Assembly: GCA_037102815.1 (NCBI GenBank)
Contig: BTPP01000002.1
Coordinates: 1,302,001 to 1,366,000 of the forward strand
Direction of reading: 5' to 3'
DNA: 64,000 bases
From: Neurospora intermedia
Lineage: Eukaryota; Ascomycota; Sordariomycetes; Sordariales; Sordariaceae
The notes below the pieces were generated by a model. The model saw nothing but the letters and a program-made list of their open reading frames with translations, made no database searches and had not been told where the DNA came from. A program made the position numbers and the translations under genes. Positions 1 to 13,534 of this stretch are shown here, piece by piece (the stretch's first letter is position 1; every line of letters starts with the position of its first letter).

Positions 1-484
1 AGATTAGCAGTCTATTAATAGGTTAGAGGGATAAATACCCGTTTTTAATATAGTTTTCGGCCCGCTTTATTTTATCTTTATTATTTTAAATAATACGAAG
101 GAGATAGAATAAAATATTTATTATTATTCCAGCCTAGTAGAATATAGGGCTAGGCTAGTCTCTTAGGCTCGGAAGAACGTAGTTGCCGATATACTAAATT
201 AAAAGTAGCTTAGTAGCTTCTAATCCGTAGTATCGGTACAACTGCCGCTCAGCGGGAGCCGGGCTTATAACCTATCAAAATGTATGTAAGAGAGTAGGAG
301 AAAAACTATATTATTTAGAGAGAGTAAGTTAGAATAGATGTAATTGTTCCTTCCTTTTATATCCGCTTGCCTTATCTACCCTCGATACGTCCTTGTCTAC
401 CCATGTACCGGTACTTGCGATGAGGCTCAATCGTAGAGGTAGTGAGGCTCAACATCATGTGGATCCATGATATTTGGCATACTA
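1..484. other. Unassigned RIP-altered sequence
   Basis: No gene is recognisable. The stretch is AT-rich with a less altered, more GC-rich part around 220-270 and 355-470. A 9-base motif GAGGCTCAA occurs twice (about 421-460) just right of TACTTGCGATGAGG near 411-424. That sequence could be the worn end of element X0, but this is weak. A worn LTR is another possibility. Confidence 0.3.
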
Positions 485-1355
485 TATATATATACGGTCG
501 CTAAGTTAGCGCGTACCGGCTACTTACACTAGATGTACTACTAGATGCATTATTACTATTACTATTATTATTAACCACCGTATAAAGAGAAATAGTATAT
601 TAAAGAATAATATGAACGACGATTTATTTGTTTATATGATTATAGGATTTATTATTAGTGTAGTTATTGTTAATTGCGTAGATATTATATATATCCCTGA
701 GAGTGTTGCTAATTATTGTATTACGGAATACGACGAAGGTATACCTAAAAGTGTCGCTAATTGCGATGATAAATGTATGCCCGTTGGAAATATTGTTGAT
801 TGCTATATCGCTAATTGCTTTAATATTAAATACGACAATAAAGGTATACCTAAAGATATTGCTAATTGCTTTATTGCTAAAATGAATAGTATTATTAATT
901 AGAAATAATTATATAGATAGTCCGACAATAAGTGTAATTTAAAGATGTAGAGATTTTATACCGATGTCTAGTATTTCCGACTTATCGATTATCGAAGAAG
1001 CGAGTATATTATTAGAAAGTATAATTATAGTAAGGGGTATAGGAGTACGCCTAGGAATAGGGGGTGTAATACCGATAATTATTGAAAATCGTTGGCTACT
1101 ACGACTATTATTAGTAGGCGGCTATTTATACTTATCTCGGAGATCGGGAAGTACCCCGCTAGGATCGCGGCGGCGGCTACCGACCTAGCGCTAACGTTCT
1201 TACTTAGATGGTCGAATTAGGGTATATTTACGGTTTATACGGTTATTTAACTATAACCACTACCTCTACCTATACCTATTTAATAGTCTTATTAATAATT
1301 ACCCTAAGGGCCGCTATATTGAGGACTATAATATTGGGGATTATACTAGGGACTA
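485..1355 (-). mobile_element. X0: fragment of an alpha-type X element (3' end of QN gene and downstream repeats)
   Basis: This segment is a second copy of 1635 to about 2560, in the same order and orientation. It therefore matches the 3' part of the QN gene and the A/T-rich region downstream of it in X1 and X2. The QN tail (Ile-Gly-Ile-Gly-Arg-Gly-Ser-like end) is read on the minus strand and stops near 1247. The fragment is cut at 1354-1355 (TA), where the left end of X1 begins, so X1 appears to have jumped into X0. Short open frames at 612-902 and 964-1188 fall in the repeats and I do not regard them as genes. Confidence 0.7.
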
Positions 1356-1500
1356 CTTAGCTAGGGGTATATAGGAGCCTACTTACCATCATATTACCGT
1401 TACAAGACTGTAACTAGTATTTTACCATTAGTGCGCAATCTACTATCGGAGAACATTTTACTATAGGGCGCTACGATATGCTAAGTCGTAAAAAAGGCCC
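1356..1500. repeat. Subterminal repeats at the left end of X1 (alpha type)
   Basis: TTACC/GGTAA/CTGTAA-type motifs recur at roughly 20-30 base spacing: CTACTTACC, ATATTACCG, GACTGTAAC, TTTTACCATT, TTTTACTAT. The same series, less RIPped, ends X2 on the right (26740-26893) and in weaker form on the left (15316-15475). Clusters of short motifs inside the ends are typical transposase or accessory-protein binding sites in CACTA, Mutator and related elements. That role is inferred here. Confidence 0.65.
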
Positions 1501-2473
1501 AGAAAGGAAGTTATGATCGTGGGCTCTTGCCATTTCAATCAGTCAAAGTTAGCATATACGGTGGATCTCACGGTCGCAAATGTTAAAGGCAATTGTAATA
1601 GGAGGGTCTTACCAATTAAACCGCCAAATTAATATACGTATATAGTCGCTAAATTAGCGCGTACGGGCCACGTACACCAAATGCACCACCAGATATATTA
1701 TTACTATTACTATTATTATTAACTACTATATGAAGAAGAAAATAGTATATTAAAGAATAATATAAACGACGATCTACTTGTTTATATAATTATAGAATTT
1801 ACCGTCAGTATGGCTATCGTTGATTGCTATATTACGGAATACGACGAAGGCATACTTGAAATTATTACTAATTACAACGATGAATATATGCCTGCTGGAG
1901 ATATTACTAATTACTATATTGCCAATTACTTTAACGCTAATTGCAATAATAAATATATACCCGCTGGAGATATTACTAATTACTATATCGCTAATTGCTT
2001 TAATATTGAATACAATAATGAAGGTATGCCTAAGGATATCGCTAATTACTTTATCGCTAAAATAAATAGTATTATTAATTAGAAATAATTATATAAATAA
2101 TTTAATAATATTGATAATATTGGATGCTAGGTGTAATTCAAAAATGTAAGGACTTTATACCGACGTCCAATATTTTTAACTCTAGTATTAAAGAAGCGAG
2201 GATGCTATTAGAAGGTGTAATTGTAGTAAGGGGTATACGAATATGTTTAGGAATAGGGGGCGTAATACCGATAATTATCGAAAATCGCTGGCTACTACGA
2301 CTACCGCCACAACCACCGCCACAATTACTATAATTACTATAACTATTAGGATATCTACTTCGAAGATCGGGAAGTACTTCGTCGTACGGGATATTACGAC
2401 GGCTACTAACTTAATACTAATATTCTTATTTAGAAGGTCGAATTAGGGTGTATTTATATATTATATAGTCATT
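1501..2473. other. X1: region between end and QN gene, A/T-rich repeats
   Basis: The inner part (1501-1634) matches the less RIPped stretch 26541-26740 of X2. From 1635 the sequence parallels X0. It contains imperfect repeats of TTGCTAATTRCTATAT-like units around 1810-2080, the counterpart of 26290-26410 in X2. Open frames of 60-96 codons here arise from the repeats. I see no gene. Confidence 0.6.
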
Positions 2474-5400
2474 TTAATTATAACTACCTTTATCTATACC
2501 TATTTAATAGTCTTATTAATAACTACCCTAGGGGCCGCTATATTAAAGGCCATAATACTAAGGACTATAATACTTAAGAGCGCTATAATACTAAGGACTA
2601 TACTAGGGATTATAACGCGGAGGACCACCCCTGCCTATATTGCCCTAATAGTTTTATTAAGAAGAATAGCCGTTATAATATTAACTATATTTATTATAGT
2701 AATTACCGTTACTATAATTATAACCGTGGTCGCTTTGGGATTTATATCCTTACCGCTAGTTATATTAATAATTAATATAGCTACCTTAGTAACTACGACC
2801 AGTCCTATCTTCGTTGTAGCTACGGCTATTACTACTACCTATATTATTATTAGGATAGTTTAGACTAAAGATATTATATTCCTCCTCTACCGGTATAAAT
2901 CGCTATCGACTGGCCATTGGGTAATTATCGGTCCTACGTAGAGGAGGCAATTCGTCGACGAGGGTGTCTTCGAGGTAGTCCAAATCTGGGGCTCTAAACG
3001 GATTAATAATTAGAGTAACCTATTCTAATAGTACGTCAATAAACTAGTTGCATTTAATATTTTTGTATTGAGGTACAAAGGGTAAAGATTCGTATTTATA
3101 CCGTATATCCCGACGGAGATTCTTATTAATAACCTATAGCTTACCTGGCTGGCGGTTTATATTTATAACCCGCTCGGATTTAATAACCCGAAGCTAAATA
3201 GGACCGATATCCTAAAGTTCCGTTTCCAAATAGAACTAAACAAGCGATTATTTATTACTAAAAGTCTCTTCGTAATTAATATACTTAGTGATATAAATAT
3301 ATATTTAATCGAAAGTATACTTATTAATCTAGTTCGAAATTAAGGTCTTAAAGGCTCGTTTGTACTCTAGTATATTTAAATCGTAATTAAGGATATAAGG
3401 GTTATTTAAAATAATATCTATAAAAAATTATTATATAATTACAATTAAATAATACAATTTTAATATTCGATAGGTATCTAAAGTATATTTGCGAAGGATT
3501 TTAAACTTAGTCTTCCTAGTATCGATTTAGTAATTATATACCCGCTTAACAATAATACTAGAAAACCAATTGTAATAAAATAGAAATAGTACTTATTGGA
3601 CTTCTTTATTAATCTCGTTAATTACGGCTAGATTATCCTTTGGTATAGTAATACCTCTTAGAATATTTCTAAGTAATAGGGTTTTCGGAAGGCGTTTACT
3701 CCGCGGGCACCCGGCTCGTCTTACACGGGCACCCAACCTTATTGGGGCACCCACGCGGGTTAGGGTTCAAGGTGTCAATTGATTTTTTCACGAATTTAAT
3801 ACAGCCAGACACTAATCGTACAACCGATTTCGGTCAAGAACATTGCCAAGCCCAACTGGCTAGTGGACCTTTGTATACAGCATCCCTCCTACCCCCCCCC
3901 CCCCCCCCCCCCCCCCCCCGGCGTTTAGATTTAGTAATTTTAAACATACCTCATAACCTTCTATAGCCATAAACACTAGAATCAGGCTCAATTCGACGGC
4001 ACGTATATCAATTACCAAAATTATTTACCAAGCGAGTACCTAGCGAGAACTATGCTACGTATTGGATATTGCTATCATTCTTTTATATGGCCGTAACAAT
4101 TTGGAAATTACACTGTAAAGAATATTTTACCTTAAAATTACATGCCAAGCATTGAAATATGGGTGCCCGTATAAGGTTGGGTGCCCGTGTAAGACGACCC
4201 GGGTGCCCGCGGAGTAAATGCCTTTCGGAATTCCGGGATTTACAATATATTGGTAATTATTAGTAATAGGGTTATATTATAAACGAAGGGGTATATTACT
4301 AATCTCTCGAATAGCCTATAGACTAGTACGGGTAGGTTCTTAGAAATACTTAGGGTATACGTCTTCTAATCGATTAATATTATTCTATTTTCGTCGAATT
4401 GAAGCGCTTTCGCTACTGCTATAACTATTATCGGGGGTTTTAGGAGGTCTATTATATTTGTTAAATTCTTCCTCGTTCAAATTACTAAGGTAAGTAGTAT
4501 TATAGTATTATCTTTAGGATCTTCGAGGCTGTGACGACCAATTTCCTAGGATCTACCTATTGTATTGAAAGCGCCAGAGCTACTAGGAGTACCAGATTGA
4601 CGATTAGAAGCGTTAGAACCACTGGGAGCACTGGATTAACGACTTAGAGCAACAGAACTACTAGGAGCACCGGATTAACAACTTAGAGTAGTAGAACTAC
4701 TAGGGGCTCTAATATCGCTAAAGTCTTTATCGTTATCGAATTGGGCGGTTTAAAAAATACCTTCAATGCCTATCGCTGAATATATACTAATATCTTAGCT
4801 TATAGCGACTGAAGGAGGCGTACGGCTAAAGGTAAATTTATTAGGGATTAAAGGAGGTATATAACTAAAAGTAAATTTACTAGGGATAGAAGGAGGCGTA
4901 CGGCTAAATATATTAGGGATAGGAAGTAGTACTATACTATCCGGTTTAGTATTGTCGAATTTCTCGAAGAAGGAAGGTGAAATTGCAATCCTTTTTTTCG
5001 ACTTCTATAATACTATAATCCTCTTTACTAGGTTTTCCGCTACTTTTTTAAATTGCCTCGGGGTTAAAGGTTCGTTATCGGACTTAGAATTTTTAAGTTT
5101 AACTATAGCCTTCGCTATATTTTTAGCCTTTTATTACTTAAATTTATATACCGTTCGTTCGATTAAATCCTTCTAGTATTTTAGTTTATTACTAAATCGA
5201 TTATCTTCGTTATATAGCCGATTATATTCTTCGAGACTTAGATCCGGGTCTCGAGCTTATTCCTCGGTATTTTGTAATTGAACTTTTAAGTTATTTAACT
5301 TGTATTATTCTTATTATTACTAGGTTTCCTTATCGACCCCTTCGATAGAGGGAATATATTGCGTACTAATATCGCTTATAATTACCGCGCTCTAGTTATT

Positions 5401-6568
5401 ATGCAATTGACCTTTATTTTATAATTAGTTACTATTATGGTTAAGTGAAGGGGGTAGTTAGTAGTTAGGAGGGGGGGGTAATTGCTAACCGCGACCGCGG
5501 CTATAACTATAATTACGATTATAATTATGAGTATAATTACGACCGCTACTAAGAGGAGGGGGTAGTTAGTAATTAGGAGGAGGGGGCGGTTACTAATTAT
5601 AATTAAGGGGGGATAGTTAGTACTAGCTATATTTAATAGAGGAAGGTTGTTAGCTATAATAAATAGAGGAGGATTATTAACTATAACCGAATAGTGTAGG
5701 CGATTAGTATTAATTATATCTAAGAAAGGATAGTTAGTAGTAGCTATAGTTAAAGGGGGTAGGCGATTATTAATTATAACTAAGGGGGGACGGTTTATAT
5801 CAGTATTAGTTGTAATTAAAGGGGGTAAACGGTTAATAGTGGCCGTAACTAAAGAAGGACGGTTATTAACTACGATTATTACTAATAATTAGTTATTAAT
5901 ATTATAAGGGTTGGGTCATCTTCTAATATAGTAACTATATATTATATTTCGACTAAGTATAATACTAATATTGATATTACTAATATTAATATTATTAATA
6001 TTAATTATAACAATCTTGTAATATTACCTTAAGTATAATAGTCGGGGGTTAGGGAGGCGTAGGTCGTCTGGTTGCCGCTTGGGAATCCTTAGTTAAGGGA
6101 TCGGTTAAATTAATTATAATAGATTCAAAATAAATAATCTTTTTAAAATCCTTTTTAATTATAATCCGAAGGTTTAATCCAACCGGTAAAGTAATATTAT
6201 ATTAGTCCTATTAAGAATATTAATAATATTAAAATCAATTATTATATAGGATATTAACGTATTTAGGCTTATACTTTAAAAATCTATTAATAAGTACTAA
6301 TCGTATATATAAGGGGCGCTTACGCTAGCTTTGTAGGGCTTATAGTAGGCGAAATAGGCGTACTACTAGTAATTTATTATTATTAATTATAGTCTTTGTA
6401 ATTGTCTTTATAATACTAGCCGTCGTTACTATTGTTGCAATCTTAATAACCTTCGAAGCTGACGGTCCTCTTAATCTATTAATTAACCGCCGAGGTAGGC
6501 AGTTTTCTCTTCCTTTTTATAGAGCCCTCTATAATCTAGTTCCTAATATTAGTACTATCGTACGCCAA
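2474..6568 (-). pseudogene. X1 QN gene (alpha type), RIP-broken and split by a MITE
   Basis: Read on the minus strand, this matches the better preserved QN gene of X2 throughout. The start is near 6568, where the AYDST-N-I reading is shared with X2. A short intron follows the first ~100 codons, then a stretch ending in LTDPLTKDS, a tyrosine/glutamine/asparagine-rich region, a coiled-coil-like part, a Ser/Pro-rich linker, the conserved middle domain and a Tyr/Gln/Asn tail ending GSYN at 2474. Most in-frame stops stand where X2 or the reading implies glutamine. MITE1 (3691-4222) lies inside the conserved domain region. Function is unknown. The divergent T gene starts ~1.06 kb upstream. Confidence 0.7.
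3691..4222. mobile_element. MITE1, hAT-type, inserted in X1 QN gene
   Basis: The element is 532 bp with 62-bp terminal inverted repeats (3691-3752 and 4161-4222) that differ at only four positions. Each repeat contains the unit CGGGCACCC (or a near copy) three times. It is flanked by a perfect 8-bp duplication, TTTCGGAA, at 3683-3690 and 4223-4230. Eight-base target duplications are characteristic of hAT elements. There is no transposase, so it is non-autonomous. A run of 28 C lies at 3892-3919. CA/TG dinucleotides are common, unlike the host element, so it inserted after most RIP or escaped it by its small size. Confidence 0.92.
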
Positions 6569-7629
6569 GTCAGATTAATATAAAACGTATAGTAATTCGC
6601 AAAGTAGGGAGGACTTAATTTAATATAGTGGTTACAAACTCTGAAATAGTAAAGTAAGCGGAGTTTAAATTATTGGAGGATAAACGAGATATTTAACTCT
6701 TTAATTGAAGGGAGGAAGTTTAGAAAGAGAGGAAGTTTGGAAGAGGAGGAAGCTCGAAAGGGGAGACGGCCGGTAGGATTTGCATATTTACTTAATCGTC
6801 GACTAGTACTTTCGAATCGGATATTGGGATGAAATATAGCGCGCAAGTAATTAGTTCTTATTCGGGATTGTACTAGTAAATATAGTTACAACGGTTCGAT
6901 TGCATTCGATTGACGATAGTGGGGTAGTTGCTTACTCTATTCTAATCTATATTATCCGATGTAAATAATATCGAAAGTTCAGACGACGGGACGGAGTATT
7001 ATATATTCAATCGTTTTCAATACTCTACCGGCCCTATCTTTTAGTCGGTAAATTATATTATAAGATTGGATAGTGGGGTATTATTAAAACGCGGGTATAG
7101 GAAGTAACTTCTAATCCTTTCTATATAGGTAGGTAAATAGAAAGATTAAATAAAATAGTAGGGTATTTAATAATAAGAAGTAAATATAGTAATAATTTAT
7201 AGTATTAACTTTTATTTGCCGTATTTATATAAATATAGTATAGGATTAGGTAGGCTTATCCGTATTTTGGACCCCAATCTTAGTAGGGGAAAGTAGAGTC
7301 TAGCTATTTAAAACTATATATATATCTACGTACCGGACAACCTTATTTAATATTTATATTACATACTATAATATTTATAAATATGAAATAAATCGAATAC
7401 TTACATTTATTAAACTTTTAAATTAAATATTATAAGTACTATATATAGTTTATTTATTCTTTACGTAACGTCGGTAGATACTAGTCTCTACCCCTTATAA
7501 TAAACTCTCTCCTCTATAATAAACTCTCCCTATTATTTATAATAAATTCTCTCCTTTTACAATAGACTCTCCCTTTACAATTCTCCTTACCAAATTCTAC
7601 TTTATATTTAACTACCCTACCTAATTTAG
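6569..7629. promoter_or_regulatory. X1 divergent intergenic region between QN and T
   Basis: About 1.06 kb separates the starts of the two divergent genes. No gene is seen. Near the T side (7495-7580) are degenerate copies of the GGGGAGAGTTGTAAA repeat that is clear in X2 at 21332-21422. Here they appear as (A)CTCTCC-type units on the plus strand. Bidirectional promoter function is inferred from position only. Confidence 0.5.
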
Positions 7630-8389
7630 GTAACTCCAGCTATACCTAAACGTAGGACTAAAATAATTAAAAACGATAATCTATTATAGGTAGAACGTCT
7701 TATCAATAGATTAATACTACTCAGAGCTAGTTTTAATAAATATATACCCCTCCCCAGGATTTATACATATTATTAATAATAGTAACCTAACCTACCTCAA
7801 TATTTAAAATTAAAATTACCAAATTCTATCCCTATATTTAATTATAGTAATAACAACACGGTTATATCTAATATAGGTATAGTATATAACAACAATGCCA
7901 ACAACTGGGAGGACATTAACGACCAGGGTAATAACGAGGGTAATAACGAGGGTAAATTAAACTTAATATACCCTTAACGTACCTAACTACATTACTAATA
8001 ACTTAACAATAGGCATTATTAATTAAAACGATATTTACGAAGGCATAGACCTTATAAATATCCAATATAAGCTTAAGAATTTAATAAATAATACTAATAA
8101 TACACTACCTACTAGGTTTAACGAAGAATAATTACGTTTTAATATCGAGTATAATAAATACGACTTTAATAAAGAGCTAGAGACGTACACATTCGAAGAA
8201 AATTTTATAAATAATTAGGTAGCCGAACAAACCGACTAAGGACAAGAACTAAGAATAGGCATTCCTCAAGGTACTACAATATACAGCCTTATTTCTAATA
8301 TATTAGAGTTAATCTACTATTATTGCAATCGATATAAATATTTAATAAATTTCTAAATAGTATTTAGTTTATATATTATTATTAATAAA
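7630..8389 (+). pseudogene. X1 T gene, N-terminal part (alpha type)
   Basis: The reading frame starting TPAIPKRR aligns residue by residue with the X2 T gene read from 21250, including an Asn/Glu/Gly-repeat stretch (NNEGNNEG). The start codon is not resolved because RIP has changed the region. Frame-breaking TAA/TAG codons correspond to glutamine. The gene is interrupted at 8389 by LINE1 and continues at 27553. Confidence 0.7.
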
Positions 8390-8574
8390 AAGCTCGCGAA
8401 AACGTTGAAACGCGGGTACTTGGTCGACGACAGCGACAAAATCGTTTTTGACATCTGAATTGTATTTAGGACGTCCGATTACCCCCCTCTACAATGTTAT
8501 ATTAATTGTATATCGAAAGTGCGGGTATTGAGGCGGTTGGAAGTATTGGGGGTAGGTTAGTATCGAGCTAATAT

Positions 8575-9951
8575 ATACCCGGAGCGACCGGAGCTAATAC
8601 GACAACGATAATACCCCGAGCCGGCGCAAAGCCGGTGGAAGCTTCGGAAACCTTAGACCTACCTTAAGAAGAACGAAAGAAATTTATAAAAGAAGTTATA
8701 AACTTTCCTAGAATCGATAACCTATTCGCTACTTAAGCGGCGTAAGCTAAAAAACTTTTCGGGATCGTAGCGGCTACTTTACGCGCCTACAATTAGGGCC
8801 CCCAAACTAATAATTGTAATACGAAATAACTTTAGAACAACGTTAATAAATTAAAGAAAATAGTCGCCGAAATTATAAAGATATAGAAGTCCCCCCCTCT
8901 AAAATCCTAGACCGTAATCGCTATAGGCCCGAACGCCCTCCCTACAGGCCCGAAGAAACCCTATTTTATACTAATAAACACCTAAATTATTATCCCCTTC
9001 CGAACCGAATAGTATTTAACGGTCAAACTAAATAGAAAACCCTTACCGGCTAATAAAAAGCGACGTTCGGCGGCGGATATAATTAATATAATTAATAAGA
9101 AATACCCTAAGGCCGAAGTTAAGGTAATAACGAAACTATATTTTAATAGAAATTATATAGTAACGTTTAGCGAAGAAGGAAGATACTAGTACTTTAAAAA
9201 TTAGATTTAAATTATATATATCTTCTATTAAAATACAACGATTACTTTTCGAACGGTCTTAGTAATAGCCTAGGGTATATTATAAGCGCTTATTAATAAT
9301 TTTGAATCCGAAGCGTTAGTAAAGGGCCTATTAGAGAAGAATAATATTAATATTATCCGAGCGAAAATATAATAGAAGAAATACTAAAGTAAAAGGGACT
9401 CCCTATTATTCGAAATACTAATAGTAAACAATAGAATATACTTAATAAAGGATTCCCTTTTTTAAATGAATAATACCTTTTATTATAAACCCTTCGAGCA
9501 AAACGTAATTCCCTAATAGTACTATAATTATTAGAAATTCGGCTATTTAGGCCGCTTCTACCTTAATAAGAAGGAGGTACGGTACCTCCGCTATACTAAA
9601 AAGAGATACCTAAGTACGATTATAATAGAATTTAAAACTAATTACCCCTCTAATTAATAACCCGAATTTAAAAAGTATTTCCCTTATAATTATAAAAGTT
9701 ATATTGTAATATCGAACAAATACTTACTTATAAGAACTATATAAGGCTATATTTTAACGGTATTTATAGAGCGACCGAGGGAATACGCCCTACGACCTAT
9801 ACTAATTACTATCGAAAATATACTAGCCCTAAATTAGAACCGTTGGGAAGCTACCTAAACCGTCCTTACAACCCCCTAACGAACCCGCCCCGAAGTAGAA
9901 GATAGTAACGTCGACGTCTCTAACGCCTTATTCGAGGATTTAGAAGTTTAA
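8575..9951 (+). pseudogene. LINE1 ORF1 (nucleic-acid-binding protein)
   Basis: This is a single frame of about 458 codons in which nearly all stops are TAA/TAG at expected glutamine positions. The start is taken at 8575, where ATA of the reading IPGATGA would derive from ATG. The C-terminal third has a CCHC-like series, now with Cys/His mostly turned to Tyr: Y-x2-YQKFGYLGRFY, then YLRYTKKRY and two further units (9520-9740). Known Tad ORF1 proteins end in such zinc knuckles and bind the element RNA. The frame ends in an acidic tail, FEDLEV. ORF2 follows directly. Confidence 0.75.
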
Positions 9952-9959
9952 TAGTAAGA

Positions 9960-12900
9960 AGTTTATTCTATTAAGAAACGCAGCGCTTATAAAAAGGAAT
10001 ATAAAATATTTAGGGCCTAATTCGAAAGGGCGTATATAAAACGGTAATAGTAAATTATTAATATAATTAATATTATACGGAAATTAAATCCTAAACTATA
10101 CCGGAAATTTACTAAATTCCGACCGTTTATTTAATAAATTTAAAAATCCTCTATTAGAATATAGCGAAGTTATATAATAAAATAAAAATCGCCTTCGAAA
10201 TAGAAGACCGTTATAATATTATAGTAATATAGGAACTAGGCTAAAGCGTAGCTATAAATAATATACCTAATATTAAAACATCCTACTATTAAGTATTAAA
10301 TAGTATTAATTAAGGATGTATAGTAATATATATTGATAAATAGTTTGTAATTAAATAGTAGAATTATAAATAAGGAGATAATTAAGTAATAATATAATTA
10401 GGAAAAAGAGCCGAAGAAATACAGGTATAATTAATATACTTACTAATTTAGAACGCCGGACCCGAAGCGAATTAGTAAACCCCCCTTAAAGAAATTATAT
10501 CGAGATTAAGGGGAACGGATATTATAGTAGGTAATATAAACCTCTACTACCTTAATTAGAATATTTATAGAAGAGAAAACTATAAAAGTAAAGTATTTTT
10601 AACGCTAATAGCTAATTACCGATTAATTCTCGCAATACTATATAGTAAATTAATAAAATTAAGGAATATAATAAAGGGCGAACTCTATAATATAATTAAT
10701 TATACTTAAATTATAGAATTACTATACGCCGAATATTAGATAGTAAAAAACGGGGCGCTCATTAGGTCGGACTACTAAACGCAATCGATACTTATTTATA
10801 CTAAAGCCGCAGAAGAGCCTAAGGAGGGCGATATAGAATATAATTAAGCGCTTATAAATACTAGGAAGGTTAAAGAATTCGCTAACGAATATATTATAGT
10901 CCCGTAAGCGATTTCAATAATAGAAGTACTAAAAGAGGCGGTAAATTAATTAATATCCTAATTAATTAAGGTCGCAAACGAAGTAGTACCGAAATAAAAG
11001 AAGGATATTAATAGAAGGGTTAATTAATAAAATAAAAATATAAAGGAAATAGTTAAATATATAAGGAAAATAATCCGTACGTAGAGGATAAGGAGAATAC
11101 TAATAAGGAGACGGGAATTAGACGAAGCGAAGCGGAAGTAAAACGAAATTATACGGTTTATATAAGCGAAGCGGTGGCAAATATTTATAGAAGACGTATT
11201 TAAAGATTCGAGAAAATTATAAGCGTTGGAGCGATAAGGAAGGATATATAGTTATTTATTATCCGAATTATTTAAAATACTAGTACTATACCGAAAAGGT
11301 AATAATAAAGAATTAAAAAACTATAAAAATAAAGTTAAAATTTTAGCGGAGAGGTTCTTTCTAACAGTTAACGTACCAACGGACTACCTACTAAATTAGC
11401 ATATAAAATAAGAAACCCAATTAATAATAAACTATATAATTAGTATTAACAATATAATAAAGATAATATAACGGATAGTACCCAATAAAGCGCTAAGAAG
11501 CGACTAAATTTCTAATAAACTCCTTAAAGTATATAAATATAAATTAACAAAAGTATTAACAATAATAATAATAGGGAACTTTATATTCGGCTCGTTCCTA
11601 ATATAATAATAATATATTAAAGTAATAATTTTAAAAAAAACCCGGCAAAATAGTAATACAATAGAAAACCGTAGGCGTATAGAAACTTATTACCCTACTA
11701 AACTATATCGGTAAAGTACTAGAAACTATAATTACGGAACGGCTCGCATTCGTAGCGGAAGAATATAGGCTCCTACCTGAGGGCTAAATAGGAAACTAGA
11801 AAGGGAAATTAACCAAATCTATAATAAAGGTCGTAATAAAAATAGTATATACAATATAAGAACTAGGAGTAATTATATTACTACTCCTCCTCAACTTTAA
11901 AGGGGCGTTCAATTAAATAAATTATAAATAACTCTTATATATATTCTAAGAGAAAGGATTACCGATATAACTCTTATACTAAATAATAAACTTTTTATCG
12001 AATAGAATAAATAACTTCTACTTCGATAGAACAATATTAAAGGAATTCTATATAGCCGCGGGGGTACCGCAAAGCTCTCCCCTCTCTCTAATCCTATTCC
12101 TCCTCTTTATTATAATACTATATAAGGTATTAAAAAGGCTTAAAGGTACTATTATAATAGAGTTCGCTAATAATATTAATATTCTAGCCTTTTCGAAATC
12201 GATAAGAGAGAACTATAAGGAACTAACGGCCGTATAGAGAATTTACTATAAATAGGCGATAGAAAGGGGGATAAAATTCGAAGTAATAAAGTCGGAATTT
12301 ATTTACTTTATAAAAATACAATAACCTAAATAAAAAATAATTAACTTAAGAGGCTACTAATTAACGTTTACAGAATTAGTATAGTTCCTAAACGTATAGT
12401 TCGACCGCAAATTTACTTATAGAATATACTTCTAAGTAATAAAAAAGAAAATATTAATACAAATATACGCCCTAGTACGAATTATAGTAAAGATATAAAG
12501 ATATAATTTCGTATACGTATATAAAATTTATACTAAAATAATCCGGGTAATAATAACCTATAATATATTAATTTACTATACTCCGACGGAACTAATAGGA
12601 AAACCCCGCAGGCTAGCGCAAAACTTCGCTGCAATCCAAAATAATTATCTTCGGGTAATTTCCGGCGTATATAAAGTAATATTAATATTTAGCCTCGAAA
12701 TAGAAACCTTCTACCCCCCCCTCGACTTTTATTTTAATAAGAGGGTCCGGGCGTTCGAGGAGCGGTTAGCCCGCTCTCTAACGGCGGCCTTTGTACGGAG
12801 TATACTAATATAAGTAGTAGCCGAAATCTAGGAACGAAGAGTATAATACTTATTATACCTAGCACTAACTAATAGAAGGACGAAGGCCGAATAAGCCGTA

Positions 12901-13509
12901 TAATAAGCGCTACTCGAAAATATTCTAGTACCGTAAGGAGAAACAAAAGAGCCTACGCTAAAAAAGAAGGAAAAGTAATTAAAAGAAGCAATAAAAAGGG
13001 AATAGGTAGTAAAATAGTATATATAAGTAACCGAAATTATAAGGAAAAAAAAGCACTTTAACGCTATAAAAGTACGTATATAATTTAACGGAATTATATT
13101 ATAATACTATATATAGCCTAATATAAATGAAAATCCCTCGCTATACTATTTATTGAAGGCTATAAACTCCCTACTAATATAAATAAGAACTGGGAAAATA
13201 AATCTATATATATTCCTCTTTAAAAGAAAGGTACTAGAAATTATAATACTATATTGCTAATATAGTATAAGGAAGGAGACGTTCGAATACTTAGTATTAG
13301 AATACCGAAAAATAGAATAAACCTAATTATAAAGTAAAAATATACTTATATAACCGACGAATAAAGAAAAATTCTACAACGAATTCGAAACGAACGTAGA
13401 ACAAATCCTACAATAGGCCCTACAACTAGAAAAATTATAAAAATACGAATTAGTAATTAAAATTGAAAAGGCGAAAGAAATAGAAGAAACGCTCGGGGAT
13501 ATAAACTAA
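9960..13509 (+). pseudogene. LINE1 ORF2: endonuclease and reverse transcriptase
   Basis: The frame is about 1180 codons. An AP-type endonuclease lies around 10420-10930 (the GDIN-LYY-PNQ-like motif at ~10515 corresponds to the GDFNxHHxxW signature). Reverse transcriptase lies around 11600-12420, with NYIGKVLETIITERLA, LLPEGQIGNQKG, NFKGAFNQI, AAGVPQSSPLSLILF, and FANN where the catalytic Y/FADD is expected. Asp to Asn there fits G-to-A change. A long C-terminal region has a Cys/His cluster near 13245-13290 (LYCQYSIRKETFEYL) and ends EEIEETLGDIN-like at 13509, as Tad ORF2 proteins do. Stops are at Gln and Trp codons. Confidence 0.85.
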
Positions 13510-13534
13510 TATAATTAATTATATATATAGAAGA

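Larger units (their letters stand above)
1356..8389. mobile_element. X1, left part: alpha-type X element, interrupted by LINE1
   Basis: The left end is CTTAGCTAGGGG at 1356, preceded by TA, matching the ends of the other X copies. From the end inward come subterminal repeats, an A/T-rich minisatellite, the QN gene (minus strand), a ~1-kb intergenic region and the start of the T gene (plus strand). The T gene is broken at 8389 by LINE1. It resumes at 27553, is broken again by X3, and resumes at 41842. Summing the pieces and subtracting MITE1 gives about 10.7 kb without the right end, in line with the 11-kb complete copies. The right end was not found. Confidence 0.8.

Noticed and set aside
612-902. 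96-codon open frame, and a similar one at 1810-2082
   Set aside because: Both lie in an A/T-rich repeat downstream of QN and repeat the same short units. X2 has no equivalent protein.
3892-3919. C28 tract as a biological signal
   Set aside because: A homopolymer inside MITE1. Slippage or sequencing error explains its length.
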